Origin: a virus
IMG/VR virus record: IMGVR_UViG_3300009159_000120
Coordinates: 1 to 42,783 of that record
Reading direction: 5' to 3' (one strand)
DNA: 42,783 bases
Below, in pieces: positions 35,833 to 42,746 of the stretch. Below the pieces are notes generated by a model. The model had not been told where the DNA came from, did no database searches, and worked only from the letters and a program-made list of their open reading frames with translations. Both the position numbers and the translations under genes were made by a program. The first letter of the stretch is position 1. Every line of letters starts with the position of its first letter.

Positions 35833-36873
35833 ATGGACTTCATCACAAACGTTCTGTTAAAGAACATATCATACTTATGGATGATATTCTTCATTATGAT
35901 CACTGCCGGACTAGCAAAAGAGTATCAACTCTTCGCCCCGGCATTTGCCTATGTAAGAAACACATTCAGAAGTAACAAGTTTGTAGTAGTTCTCCTAAGC
36001 GCAATTGGAGGTATTCTTCCAATTGAAGGTCGAGTCACTGTGTCAGCAGGTTTGCTGGATACAGTAGCACCAAAAGATGGACCAGGCCGTGAGAAGTTGG
36101 GCATTGTTGATTACTTGAGTACGCATCACTATTATTTGTGGTCGCCGCTTGAGAAAACAGTAATCCTGCCAATTGCGGCATTTGGTTTAACTTATGGTGC
36201 TTGGCTCGGCCTAATTGCGCCCTTGTTGATTGTTACTATTGCGTTTATAACTTGGTACATTTGGAGCCAGGTTAATGACGACGAAATAATAATCACACCG
36301 GGAAACTTTAAACTATCATCAGTCTTACGAAACGTTGTTCCAATGTTTGCGGCCATTGGCCTTTACATTTACAACGATGCATGGATGGTTGGTTGTTTTG
36401 GTTTCTTAACCCTGTATTACATCGTCATCAGTCAGCAATGGAGTCCTAAAAAACTTCTTGGCTATGTTCGCTGGGATGTGTTAGCATGGGTTGGTGCAGT
36501 TATCATGTTAGGTAACTACATGAAAACTTATGATGCCGCATGGCAAACAATGTTAAAGACCAGTGTGCTCGATCCGCATACTTTCGTTGGCATGTTAATC
36601 ATCAGCGTCATAGGTCTCATAGCTAGCTTTTTAATGGGTAGTTCAGGTAAGTTTATTGCGATTGCTGTATTAATGTCTCAGGTCTTTGGAGTTGAGTATT
36701 TCTTATGGTTCTTTGCTATTGACTTTGCTGGTTACTTGTTAAGTCCCACTCACAAATGTGTTGTAATCGGTAACCGTTATTTTGGAACACCGTTCGGCAC
36801 CTATTACAAGGCTTTGGGCGCATGGGGATTGTTATTGTTAGCAACTTCTGCTATAATAACATTTTTACTGTAA
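35833..36873 (+). CDS. Multi-pass inner-membrane protein, transporter-like
   Basis: A 346-residue protein with about nine hydrophobic segments (near residues 10-30, 50-66, 108-145, 168-183, 188-205, 214-230, 250-268, 275-305 and 328-346). The conserved-looking 'GGILPIEGRVTVSAGLLD' near 58-75 and 'STHHYYLWSPLEKTVILP' near 96-113 recall permease-like proteins of the DUF401 type in the ion transporter superfamily, but I cannot confirm that. AAAGGAG precedes the ATG. Its Arg codons are mostly CGN (five of seven), unlike the AGA-rich fibres, as expected for a host-acquired gene. It is paired with an outer-membrane barrel gene downstream. Confidence 0.75.
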   Translation: MDFITNVLLKNISYLWMIFFIMITAGLAKEYQLFAPAFAYVRNTFRSNKFVVVLLSAIGGILPIEGRVTVSAGLLDTVAPKDGPGREKLGIVDYLSTHHYYLWSPLEKTVILPIAAFGLTYGAWLGLIAPLLIVTIAFITWYIWSQVNDDEIIITPGNFKLSSVLRNVVPMFAAIGLYIYNDAWMVGCFGFLTLYYIVISQQWSPKKLLGYVRWDVLAWVGAVIMLGNYMKTYDAAWQTMLKTSVLDPHTFVGMLIISVIGLIASFLMGSSGKFIAIAVLMSQVFGVEYFLWFFAIDFAGYLLSPTHKCVVIGNRYFGTPFGTYYKALGAWGLLLLATSAIITFLL

Positions 36874-36884
36874 GGTAAAAATAA

Positions 36885-36909
36885 AAGGGTCGGCAGAGAG
36901 TCGACCCTT
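36885..36909 (+). terminator. Stem-loop after the membrane protein gene
   Basis: An 8-bp stem (AAGGGTCG / CGACCCTT) with a nine-base loop, 11 bases after the stop at 36873. There is no long T-run, so termination is weak or the structure stabilises the mRNA between the two genes. Confidence 0.5.
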
Positions 36910-36929
36910 CATCATACAAAAGGAAAATT

Positions 36930-37481
36930 ATGAAAAAAGTATTAGCAATTTTGGCAGTAGCATTTGCCGGCACAGCCTTCGCAGGCGGGTATGCAGGAGT
37001 CGAGTATGAAGACCAAAATGGTCGTAACGGCACTAGTGACAGTGTGGGTACAGCAGTTATTGTAGGGTATAAAGACGGCGCAACAGCTTACTCTGGTAAA
37101 GTGTCATCTAGCAAAGCTAGTTTAGACTCTGGTAATATCAGCAATCAATACGAAGCTCGTGTCAAACACAAGTATTCGGTGATGAATGTTAACCCTTACC
37201 TAGGACTGCGTATTGGTGAGAAAGTTAGTTCAACCAGTCACTTTGCTTACTATGCCGTGGATACTGGAGTCGTATTACCAGTTGCAAAAGCATTTGAAGT
37301 AGACGTTAGCTATCGTTATCGCAATGCGTTTGAAACCAGTAACAGCTTTCAAACCAACCGTGTTGGCATCGAAGGTATCTACAAAGTTACCAAAAACGAC
37401 AGTGTAGGTTTGCGTTTTGCACGTAGTTATGGTGATTCCGAAACAAACTCAATTCGTTTGAATCTAACTCACAATTTCTAA
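36930..37481 (+). CDS. Outer-membrane beta-barrel protein (porin-like)
   Basis: A 183-residue protein with a clear Sec signal peptide: KK at 2-3, a hydrophobic core (VLAILAVAFAG) and an A-F-A cleavage site after residue 18. The mature part alternates polar and hydrophobic residues, in about eight amphipathic strands (YAGVEYEDQN, GTAVIVGYKDG, VNPYLGLRIG, FEVDVSYRYRN). It ends in 'SIRLNLTHNF'; the C-terminal Phe is the usual signal for the BAM complex. All nine Arg codons are CGT or CGC and none is AGA. AAGGA lies eight bases upstream. It resembles small bacterial barrels rather than phage structural proteins. It could change the host surface and block superinfection, but that is inference. Confidence 0.85.
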   Translation: MKKVLAILAVAFAGTAFAGGYAGVEYEDQNGRNGTSDSVGTAVIVGYKDGATAYSGKVSSSKASLDSGNISNQYEARVKHKYSVMNVNPYLGLRIGEKVSSTSHFAYYAVDTGVVLPVAKAFEVDVSYRYRNAFETSNSFQTNRVGIEGIYKVTKNDSVGLRFARSYGDSETNSIRLNLTHNF

Positions 37482-37496
37482 TCCACTACGCTTGAT

Positions 37497-37520
37497 GAAA
37501 GGCTACTTCGGTAGCCTTTC
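37497..37520. terminator. Bidirectional terminator with TTCG tetraloop
   Basis: A perfect 10-bp stem (GAAAGGCTAC / GTAGCCTTTC) around TTCG lies between the convergent genes ending at 37481 (+) and 37503 (-). The stem contains the stop codon of the minus-strand gene. T-runs are short in both directions. Confidence 0.8.
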
Positions 37521-37922
37521 TAACCCCATAATGGTTTCAATTTTAGTTCTAATAACAGTGTTATTTAATGTGGTGCGTAGTCCGGAATGCAGTTGTTTTG
37601 GAAGATGATCTAGATTAGCCCAAGCAACAGTGGAAGCACTCTGTGTTAAAAACTCTTGATCGACCACACAGACGTATGTGCCGTATTCAAAACCACGATC
37701 TTCACTGAGATACAGTTCAATAGGAACTATACGACCATGTTCATATTGATTTAATAATTCGTCCGCATCTTCTAAGAGACTGTTATTGCGCTGAAATGTA
37801 GGCACAGTCCAACGTTCTGTATCTAGGATCAGCAGTATACGACCTGTGGTTTTAGCTAAAAATAGTAGTCCGGCACGCTGTTGCATGCCAGTACTTATCC
37901 GCCGGCGAGCTTGAAGTTCCAT
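37503..37922 (-). CDS. Nudix-fold-like protein lacking the Nudix box
   Basis: A 139-residue protein with phage Nudix-like features: 'GLLFLAKTTGRILLILDTERWTVPTF' (first strands) and 'AWANLDHLPKQLHSGL' (residues about 100-115), the W-x2-L-x2-LPxxLHxGL ending typical of phage Nudix proteins. The segment between them, which should hold GX5EX7REUXEEXGU, is short and lacks the REXXEE residues, so catalysis is doubtful. It overlaps the end of gp15 by 28 bases and is the last gene of a minus-strand unit with gp14 and gp15. A structural or regulatory use of the fold is likely. Confidence 0.6.
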   Translation of the reverse strand: MELQARRRISTGMQQRAGLLFLAKTTGRILLILDTERWTVPTFQRNNSLLEDADELLNQYEHGRIVPIELYLSEDRGFEYGTYVCVVDQEFLTQSASTVAWANLDHLPKQLHSGLRTTLNNTVIRTKIETIMGLERLPK

Positions 37923-39472
37923 TCTCCTGGCAAGTACTCGCCTTCAAAGGCCTTGATCCATTGTGTGCCATCCCACTTATATTTGATACCTGTGCGTATA
38001 TTTTGAATATAAAACGGAGCAAAATCTTCACCTAGAGCATCTGCTGCCTCTGCAGTATTTTGATCTGGATCCCATATTGTTGTCCACTTACCTCCAGTCC
38101 ATTCTACGACAGAGTTGGCTTTGATGACTGGATCTGTGCCATCTTGATTTTCCCATGATGAATCATTGTTGCTGGGCTCTCTCCAAGCCTGCGGTCCACG
38201 ATAAGGCACACTGGTACTGTCTGCCGGATTAGAAGGTAGATTGATATAACCGCCACGATTTACGCTGTTGTTGACATCATCTAACATCAAGAATCGCAGT
38301 CCTATGGGGATGGCTGCATGTGACCCGTAGACCTCTAACGGATTATACTTGTAAGGATCGATAATAGCATCTATCGTGCCACCAGCAGTTACTCCGGGCA
38401 CAGTGCTGGCTATGTCATCATTGCCCGGATATGTATCCGTATCCAAGGACACTATTAGTATACTAGGTTCTATTGGGTTAATTACAAATGTTCCTACTAT
38501 TTCAAATCCGTTGGCCTTTTTAAACACAACTTCACTGCCTGGAACATAACCGCCTTGTGCATTCAATATTATATTCCAATCGATTGGCTCACCGTTTTTT
38601 ACTTCTTTTTCGCTGAGTCCTAGTGATGTCACTGCCTCTATGGGATTGACCAATGTTAGGTCGTATTGATTGTCGTTGGGGTTGCCGGTATTTGATTTAA
38701 ACAGTAAAACTCTATATCTGCCGAATGGTTGGCCGGTTAAGCTAACATTAGGAGCACTGTTGTTATAAATTAAATCTTCGAGATTAATCACATCTCCTTG
38801 CTCGGTCAACACGTTGGCCACAATGCTTTGCACTATACCTAATTTTTTAACTTTGGCCGGCGGCGATATAAACACAGGCATTTCGAAGTCCATGCTACAG
38901 ATATCTATGTCCGAATCTGCACCTTGTGGTATAGTCCTGCTTGAAAAATTAGTGCCGGTTAGATACATGGCGCTAAGGCTGGTCCAGTCTACGTAGTTGT
39001 CTGTGGTTTGGAGTTCCAGACTGGGATTAAACAACACCAGTATTTGTTCAAGTAACTGTAGTTTTTGATCTGTGTTAGAAGTCCACAGATCTGCCTTCAT
39101 GGTCAATTTAAATGGTGTAGGCATCAATCGTTCTACGGTATAGCTGCCGCCTTGCGTACCGGTGTACTCTCTAGTACCGTTGGCATCTGTGAATCTGCGC
39201 TCTCGGATATTTATCTTTGAAACAAATGTAGGGTCGCTGAGTCTACTGGTATCCATTTCAAGACCTGTGATATAACAGGCTATCCTAGGCACAGTGGGCA
39301 TTTTATTTTCTGAATTGTCTTTGATGATGCTGGCTACTTGCCTAGTTAGGTCTCCGTACATAACAGGAATCTGTCGTTGGTCACCGTCACCTGCTTGATA
39401 CTTAAATCCAATAAACACACGCATGAACTGTGTGACATATCGTCTTATCTGTCCGTCATAGTGAAAATCCAT
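37895..39472 (-). CDS. gp15: gp15-like proximal tail sheath stabiliser
   Basis: A 525-residue protein whose first 240 residues follow the T4 gp15 pattern: 'DGQIRRYVTQFMRVFIGFKY', 'QIPVMYGDLTRQVASII', 'VPRIACYITGLEMD', 'PTPFKLTMKADLWTSNTDQK' and 'LLEQILVLFNP'. T4 gp15 is 272 residues, so this one carries about 250 extra residues. These end in 'KYKWDGTQWIKAFEGEYLPG', a phrase I associate with marine T4-like phages. It starts with an ATG that overlaps the stop of gp14 by one base. Together with gp14 it joins the neck to the tail. The order in T4 (13-14-15 on one strand) is broken here: 14 and 15 are on the opposite strand from 13. Confidence 0.82.
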   Translation of the reverse strand: MDFHYDGQIRRYVTQFMRVFIGFKYQAGDGDQRQIPVMYGDLTRQVASIIKDNSENKMPTVPRIACYITGLEMDTSRLSDPTFVSKINIRERRFTDANGTREYTGTQGGSYTVERLMPTPFKLTMKADLWTSNTDQKLQLLEQILVLFNPSLELQTTDNYVDWTSLSAMYLTGTNFSSRTIPQGADSDIDICSMDFEMPVFISPPAKVKKLGIVQSIVANVLTEQGDVINLEDLIYNNSAPNVSLTGQPFGRYRVLLFKSNTGNPNDNQYDLTLVNPIEAVTSLGLSEKEVKNGEPIDWNIILNAQGGYVPGSEVVFKKANGFEIVGTFVINPIEPSILIVSLDTDTYPGNDDIASTVPGVTAGGTIDAIIDPYKYNPLEVYGSHAAIPIGLRFLMLDDVNNSVNRGGYINLPSNPADSTSVPYRGPQAWREPSNNDSSWENQDGTDPVIKANSVVEWTGGKWTTIWDPDQNTAEAADALGEDFAPFYIQNIRTGIKYKWDGTQWIKAFEGEYLPGEWNFKLAGG

Positions 39473-40869
39473 TATAGGTCTGCCTCGGGTCTAAGAGCCT
39501 TGCTGAGACTCTGTTTTTCTTTGACTGTGTGACCGTCAATGGTACTCACAGTAGAGTTATTAATGAATGTAGATTTTTGTGTAAGGCGTACATCTTTGCC
39601 TGCAAACGGTTCACCGACAGCAACGTCACTAGCACCAAGGTTGCTCGTGGTCATCCTCACATTATCCTCAAATTTACGCCACCTTAATCCATCAAATCTA
39701 AACAGTCTATTGGGTAGATAATCTGTACGCAGCGCAAACTGTCCATTAACCGGGTTGCTTGGGAATGAAATGCCTGCGGTAAACGGAGCTCCGTTAGGAG
39801 GTACACCGTCTTTGGTTAGATAACCTTCATAGCCATCTCCATCTGCCGGCAATATTACACTACTGGCAGTCTGCCCAACATACACGGCATTGCCATCTGT
39901 GTCGTATAAAAGATTACCTGCTTCGTCAGTGGCCTGTGTCTGTGCATCCACTGTCACAGATCCTGCATCCACTGTAGCTAGTTCTGTGGTGCCGTCCTCT
40001 GCTCTCTGTAGTGTATAATACTTGCTGGTGTCGTAGCCGCTGCGCGGTACATCTGCTTCTGCTTGATCTAACACCGCAGCAGTGATCTGCATTTCTTTTT
40101 CATAGGTGCTGACAACATCTCGTAATGTGTCAGCTAACGCAAAATATGTGTTGTTAGGAGGAGCAATGCCTGTGACTTCACGTATGACTTGATATTTTTT
40201 ACCGTTGGTGGCTAATACTACTTCGCCTGGATAATAAGTAATGTCTGCATTATAGGTGCCTCGATAAGATTCGCTGTCGGCAATGTCATCTAGAATCTGT
40301 TTAAATTCTTGACTATCTACCAATGGCTTGCACTTGGCACGATATAAGTGTGGGTACCACGTGACTGAAAATCCTTCGGCTGCCCTGCTGACTTCTTCTA
40401 TCACAAAGAAACGTTTCAAGGCAAATGTGAGATCATTTAAAGCATATTCATCTTTAAGGTGTGGCAGTTCTATCACATCACCTGCTATGATTTTACGACC
40501 TAGTTTTTCCACAGTGTCAGTGATATGGAAGGTGATAAAGATTGTGTCATTTTGTAGAAATAGTCCAAACTGGCTGAGGTTAAAATCAATATCAGATATA
40601 TTATAGACACCGCGCATGACATAAACATCGGGATCGTACTTGCGATCTCTGTTTTCCAAAAACAACAGATCCTGTATGTTTGCCACATTATCAGTAGTGT
40701 AGTTAGGAGTACTAGGAGTATCGCCTTGAGTTGCAGCTCCCGGTCCGATGTATCTGTGAACCAGTACATCTGTTCCGCCAACCTGGAACATTTCCCAAGC
40801 GGATCTATCGATAAAGCGGAACTCGTTGCCCTTTTCGGTACTGTATAAACTGAGTCTTGGCATAGTCAT
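39472..40869 (-). CDS. gp14: gp14-like neck protein
   Basis: A 465-residue protein that contains the T4-like gp14 core: 'GTDVLVHRYIGPG', 'IQDLLFLENRDRKYDPDVYV', 'IDFNLSQFGLFLQNDTIFI', 'AGDVIELPHLKDEYALND' and 'YPHLYRAKCKPLVDSQEFKQ'. T4 gp14 is 256 residues; the rest is a long C-terminal extension with Gly/Thr-rich and 'FPSNPVNGQFALRTD...LFRFDGLRWRKFEDN' adaptor parts. The start is uncertain between ATG at 40869 and ATG at 40863. Both are within a few bases of a GGTAAATA octamer, which would make the message leaderless. It is the first gene of a minus-strand unit 14-15-Nudix. Confidence 0.85.
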   Translation of the reverse strand: MTMPRLSLYSTEKGNEFRFIDRSAWEMFQVGGTDVLVHRYIGPGAATQGDTPSTPNYTTDNVANIQDLLFLENRDRKYDPDVYVMRGVYNISDIDFNLSQFGLFLQNDTIFITFHITDTVEKLGRKIIAGDVIELPHLKDEYALNDLTFALKRFFVIEEVSRAAEGFSVTWYPHLYRAKCKPLVDSQEFKQILDDIADSESYRGTYNADITYYPGEVVLATNGKKYQVIREVTGIAPPNNTYFALADTLRDVVSTYEKEMQITAAVLDQAEADVPRSGYDTSKYYTLQRAEDGTTELATVDAGSVTVDAQTQATDEAGNLLYDTDGNAVYVGQTASSVILPADGDGYEGYLTKDGVPPNGAPFTAGISFPSNPVNGQFALRTDYLPNRLFRFDGLRWRKFEDNVRMTTSNLGASDVAVGEPFAGKDVRLTQKSTFINNSTVSTIDGHTVKEKQSLSKALRPEADL

Positions 40870-40870
40870 A

Positions 40871-40878
40871 TATTTACC
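40871..40878 (-). promoter_or_regulatory. Late-promoter-like octamer, minus strand (GGTAAATA)
   Basis: The core TAAATA is kept; the first two bases differ from TATAAATA. It lies directly at the gp14 start and faces away from the promoter of gp13, giving a divergent pair in a 27-base gap. Confidence 0.45.
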
Positions 40879-40883
40879 GCTAC

Positions 40884-40891
40884 GATAAATA
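40884..40891 (+). promoter_or_regulatory. T4-like late promoter (GATAAATA)
   Basis: One mismatch to TATAAATA. Its last base is six positions before the A of the gp13 ATG at 40897, which is where a T4-type late transcript would start. There is no room for a ribosome site. Confidence 0.65.
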
Positions 40892-40896
40892 CTCGT

Positions 40897-41655
40897 ATGA
40901 GCACATCAGATCAAGCCAAAAACTCTGTTTACAACTACTGCAAAGCCATGCTAGGCGATGGCATGGTAGATGTAGAATTAGATCCCATACACTACGACAC
41001 AGCACTTAATCGTGCTCTAGCAACGTTCCGTCAGCGCAGCGATAACGCTGTAGAGGAAAGCTATGTGTTTATAACGTTGACAGAGAGCAACAACGAATAC
41101 ATTCTCCCCAAAGAAATTCAACAGGTACGTCAAATTTTTAGACGCAGCGTTGGTTCTAGAACCGGTAACGGCACCGGCGGCACAGTATTTGAACCATTTA
41201 ATTTGGCCTATGCCAACACCTATCTGTTAAGCAGTACCAACATGGGAGGACTACTAACCTATGAACTGTTTAGTCAATATCAGGAATTGGTTGGAAAAAT
41301 GTTTGGTTCTTTTATTAATTTTACCTATCATCCTCAGAGTCGCAAGTTGATAATTCATCAACGTCCTCGTGGTGAGGAAAGCATAATGCTACAGGTCTAC
41401 AATACCAAGCCTGACTTTTCTATCATAGATGATGTATACTCAGGGCAATGGATCAAAGACTATAGTTTGGCTAACTGTAAGATGATGCTGGGACAGGCAC
41501 GAAGCAAGTTTGGACAAATAGCAGGTCCACAAGGCGGCACACAGCTCAACGGCACAGCATTGATCACAGAAGCTCAAGCTGAGATGGAAAAACTCATAGA
41601 TGATTTAATGAAATTGGTTCCCGGCGGCAGCGGCTATACCTGGATAACTGGTTGA
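40897..41655 (+). CDS. gp13: gp13-like neck protein
   Basis: A 252-residue protein with the gp13 signature of marine T4-like phages: 'TFRQRSDNAVEESYVFITL', 'EYILPKEIQQVRQIFRR', 'FEPFNLAYANTYLLS', 'ELVGKMFGSFINFTY', 'QWIKDYSLANCKMMLGQARS' and 'GPQGGTQLNGTALITEAQAE'. T4 gp13 is 309 residues, so this is somewhat shorter. gp13 and gp14 form the neck that closes the filled head and takes the tail. The start codon follows a late promoter by six bases. Its stop overlaps the -35 element of the promoter of the next gene. Confidence 0.85.
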   Translation: MSTSDQAKNSVYNYCKAMLGDGMVDVELDPIHYDTALNRALATFRQRSDNAVEESYVFITLTESNNEYILPKEIQQVRQIFRRSVGSRTGNGTGGTVFEPFNLAYANTYLLSSTNMGGLLTYELFSQYQELVGKMFGSFINFTYHPQSRKLIIHQRPRGEESIMLQVYNTKPDFSIIDDVYSGQWIKDYSLANCKMMLGQARSKFGQIAGPQGGTQLNGTALITEAQAEMEKLIDDLMKLVPGGSGYTWITG

Positions 41656-41680
41656 CCTTATAACTAATCTATATTATAAT
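41652..41680 (+). promoter_or_regulatory. Host-type (sigma-70-like) promoter for the dNMP kinase
   Basis: TTGACC (41652-41657; five of six bases of the -35 consensus), a 17-base spacer, and TATAAT (41675-41680; perfect -10). Both elements lie in the gap after gp13, the -35 overlapping its stop. It suggests early transcription by the unmodified host polymerase, unlike the late octamers elsewhere. Confidence 0.75.
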
Positions 41681-41700
41681 TGTTCTAAAGGGGACAATTT

Positions 41701-42357
41701 ATGATCATAGGTGTATGCGGTTTTATAGGCTCGGGTAAAGACACTGTGGCCGACTATCTAGTTAATTTTCACGAATTTCGCAGAGAAAGTTTTGCGTCAA
41801 CACTCAAAGACGCTGTGGCCAGTGTGTTTGGTTGGGATCGAACCATGTTGGAAGGACGTACAGCACAGGCTCGAGAATGGCGGGAACAGGTAGATCCTTG
41901 GTGGGCAGAGCGATTAGATATGCCCACACTAACTCCTAGATGGGTTCTACAATACTGGGGCACAGAAGTCTGTCGTAGATCGTTCCATGATGATATATGG
42001 ATCGCTTCATTGGAAAACAAACTACGCACCAGCAAAGACCATATAGTTATTTCAGACTGCCGTTTCCCCAACGAGATTAAATCAATTAAAGACGCAGGCG
42101 GACAGATTGTTTGGGTGCAGCGTGGTGAGTTGCCCGAATGGTATGCAGATGCTATCAGCGCCAATCAGGGCAACAACGTAGGCCTTAATGCTATGAAGAT
42201 GCGAAAAATACATGCATCAGAGTGGGCATGGTTAGGCAGTGAGTTTGACAGCACTATCAATAACAACGGTTCTATTGATGAGCTCTATGAACAAAGTGCA
42301 AATCTAGTAGTCAGCCACCAGATCTCCTTGCCTCCAAGTGATGCCCTCTTTGCCTAG
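41701..42357 (+). CDS. gp1: Deoxynucleoside monophosphate kinase (T4 gp1-like)
   Basis: A 218-residue P-loop kinase: the Walker A motif is G7-F-I-G-S-G-K13-D-T15, with the SGKDT form used by T4 gp1. Later elements fit the same group: 'LTPRWVLQYWGTEVCRRSF' (about residues 77-95), 'HDDIWI', and 'HIVISDCRFPNEIKSIKDAG' (about 112-131) with DxRFPNE. It converts dNMP to dNDP during phage DNA synthesis. T4 gp1 is 241 residues. GGGGA lies before the ATG. It stands between neck and sheath genes but has its own sigma-70-like promoter. Its 3' end overlaps the convergent HNH-like gene by 54 bases. Confidence 0.9.
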   Translation: MIIGVCGFIGSGKDTVADYLVNFHEFRRESFASTLKDAVASVFGWDRTMLEGRTAQAREWREQVDPWWAERLDMPTLTPRWVLQYWGTEVCRRSFHDDIWIASLENKLRTSKDHIVISDCRFPNEIKSIKDAGGQIVWVQRGELPEWYADAISANQGNNVGLNAMKMRKIHASEWAWLGSEFDSTINNNGSIDELYEQSANLVVSHQISLPPSDALFA

Positions 42358-42642
42358 GATAGAAGCACAGTTCAAGCACACGGTTTTGAGATTGTTGGGC
42401 CTGCAGTTGTTGAGATTTTCATCTATGTGGAACACACGAAACACCTCTGCGTGTTGGGATCGATAACCGCATTTTTCACATACAGTCTTGGGTTTGTATC
42501 CTGAACGTTGCCAACGAGGAACATGGGCACCTGCCCCGTGTGACAAACAAATCTCACACAGTGTTCTATAATAGGTTCGATTATCTTTGTAGTAATTAAT
42601 GGCTCTAGGGCGCTGTGCGCAGGCCTTACAGAGTGGTCGCAT
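42304..42642 (-). CDS. HNH-like zinc-finger protein, probably altered active site
   Basis: A 112-residue protein. Two CxxC pairs near the N-terminus (C5xxC8 and C29xxC32) come before an HNH-like core: C55xxC58, 'FHIDENLNN' (His72), 'RPNNL' (Asn84) and C89xxC92. In standard HNH proteins the second CxxC is followed by a metal-binding His (CxxCH); here it is Ala (CLNCAS), and the HH pair is FH. The start at 42642 (MRPLCKAC) is chosen over the frame from 42723 because of the compact fold and the GGTAAATA octamer just before it. The 3' end overlaps the dNMP kinase gene. It may be a homing-type or DNA-binding relic. Confidence 0.7.
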   Translation of the reverse strand: MRPLCKACAQRPRAINYYKDNRTYYRTLCEICLSHGAGAHVPRWQRSGYKPKTVCEKCGYRSQHAEVFRVFHIDENLNNCRPNNLKTVCLNCASILGKEGITWRQGDLVADY

Positions 42643-42646
42643 ATGG

Positions 42647-42654
42647 TATTTACC
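42647..42654 (-). promoter_or_regulatory. Late-promoter-like octamer, minus strand (GGTAAATA)
   Basis: It ends four bases before the ATG of the HNH-like gene at 42642. It is identical to the octamers next to the starts at 32515 and 40869. Confidence 0.4.
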
Positions 42655-42705
42655 CTTTTCTGCCCCTTTTGTTATGTGCCTAACTCGCTGTTTTTGGAAT
42701 AGAAT

Positions 42706-42713
42706 GCTAAATA
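42706..42713 (+). promoter_or_regulatory. T4-like late promoter (GCTAAATA)
   Basis: It keeps TAAATA. The expected start, near 42719, gives a leader of about 28 bases with CAGGAG before the sheath ATG at 42747. Confidence 0.6.
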
Positions 42714-42746
42714 TTATGAGCAACTATTACCAGGAGAATAGGCGAT

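Noticed and set aside
42716-42746. ATG at 42716 as the start of the sheath gene
   Set aside because: It is out of frame with MALTSPGVQVTV and has no ribosome site; the ATG at 42747 has CAGGAG upstream.
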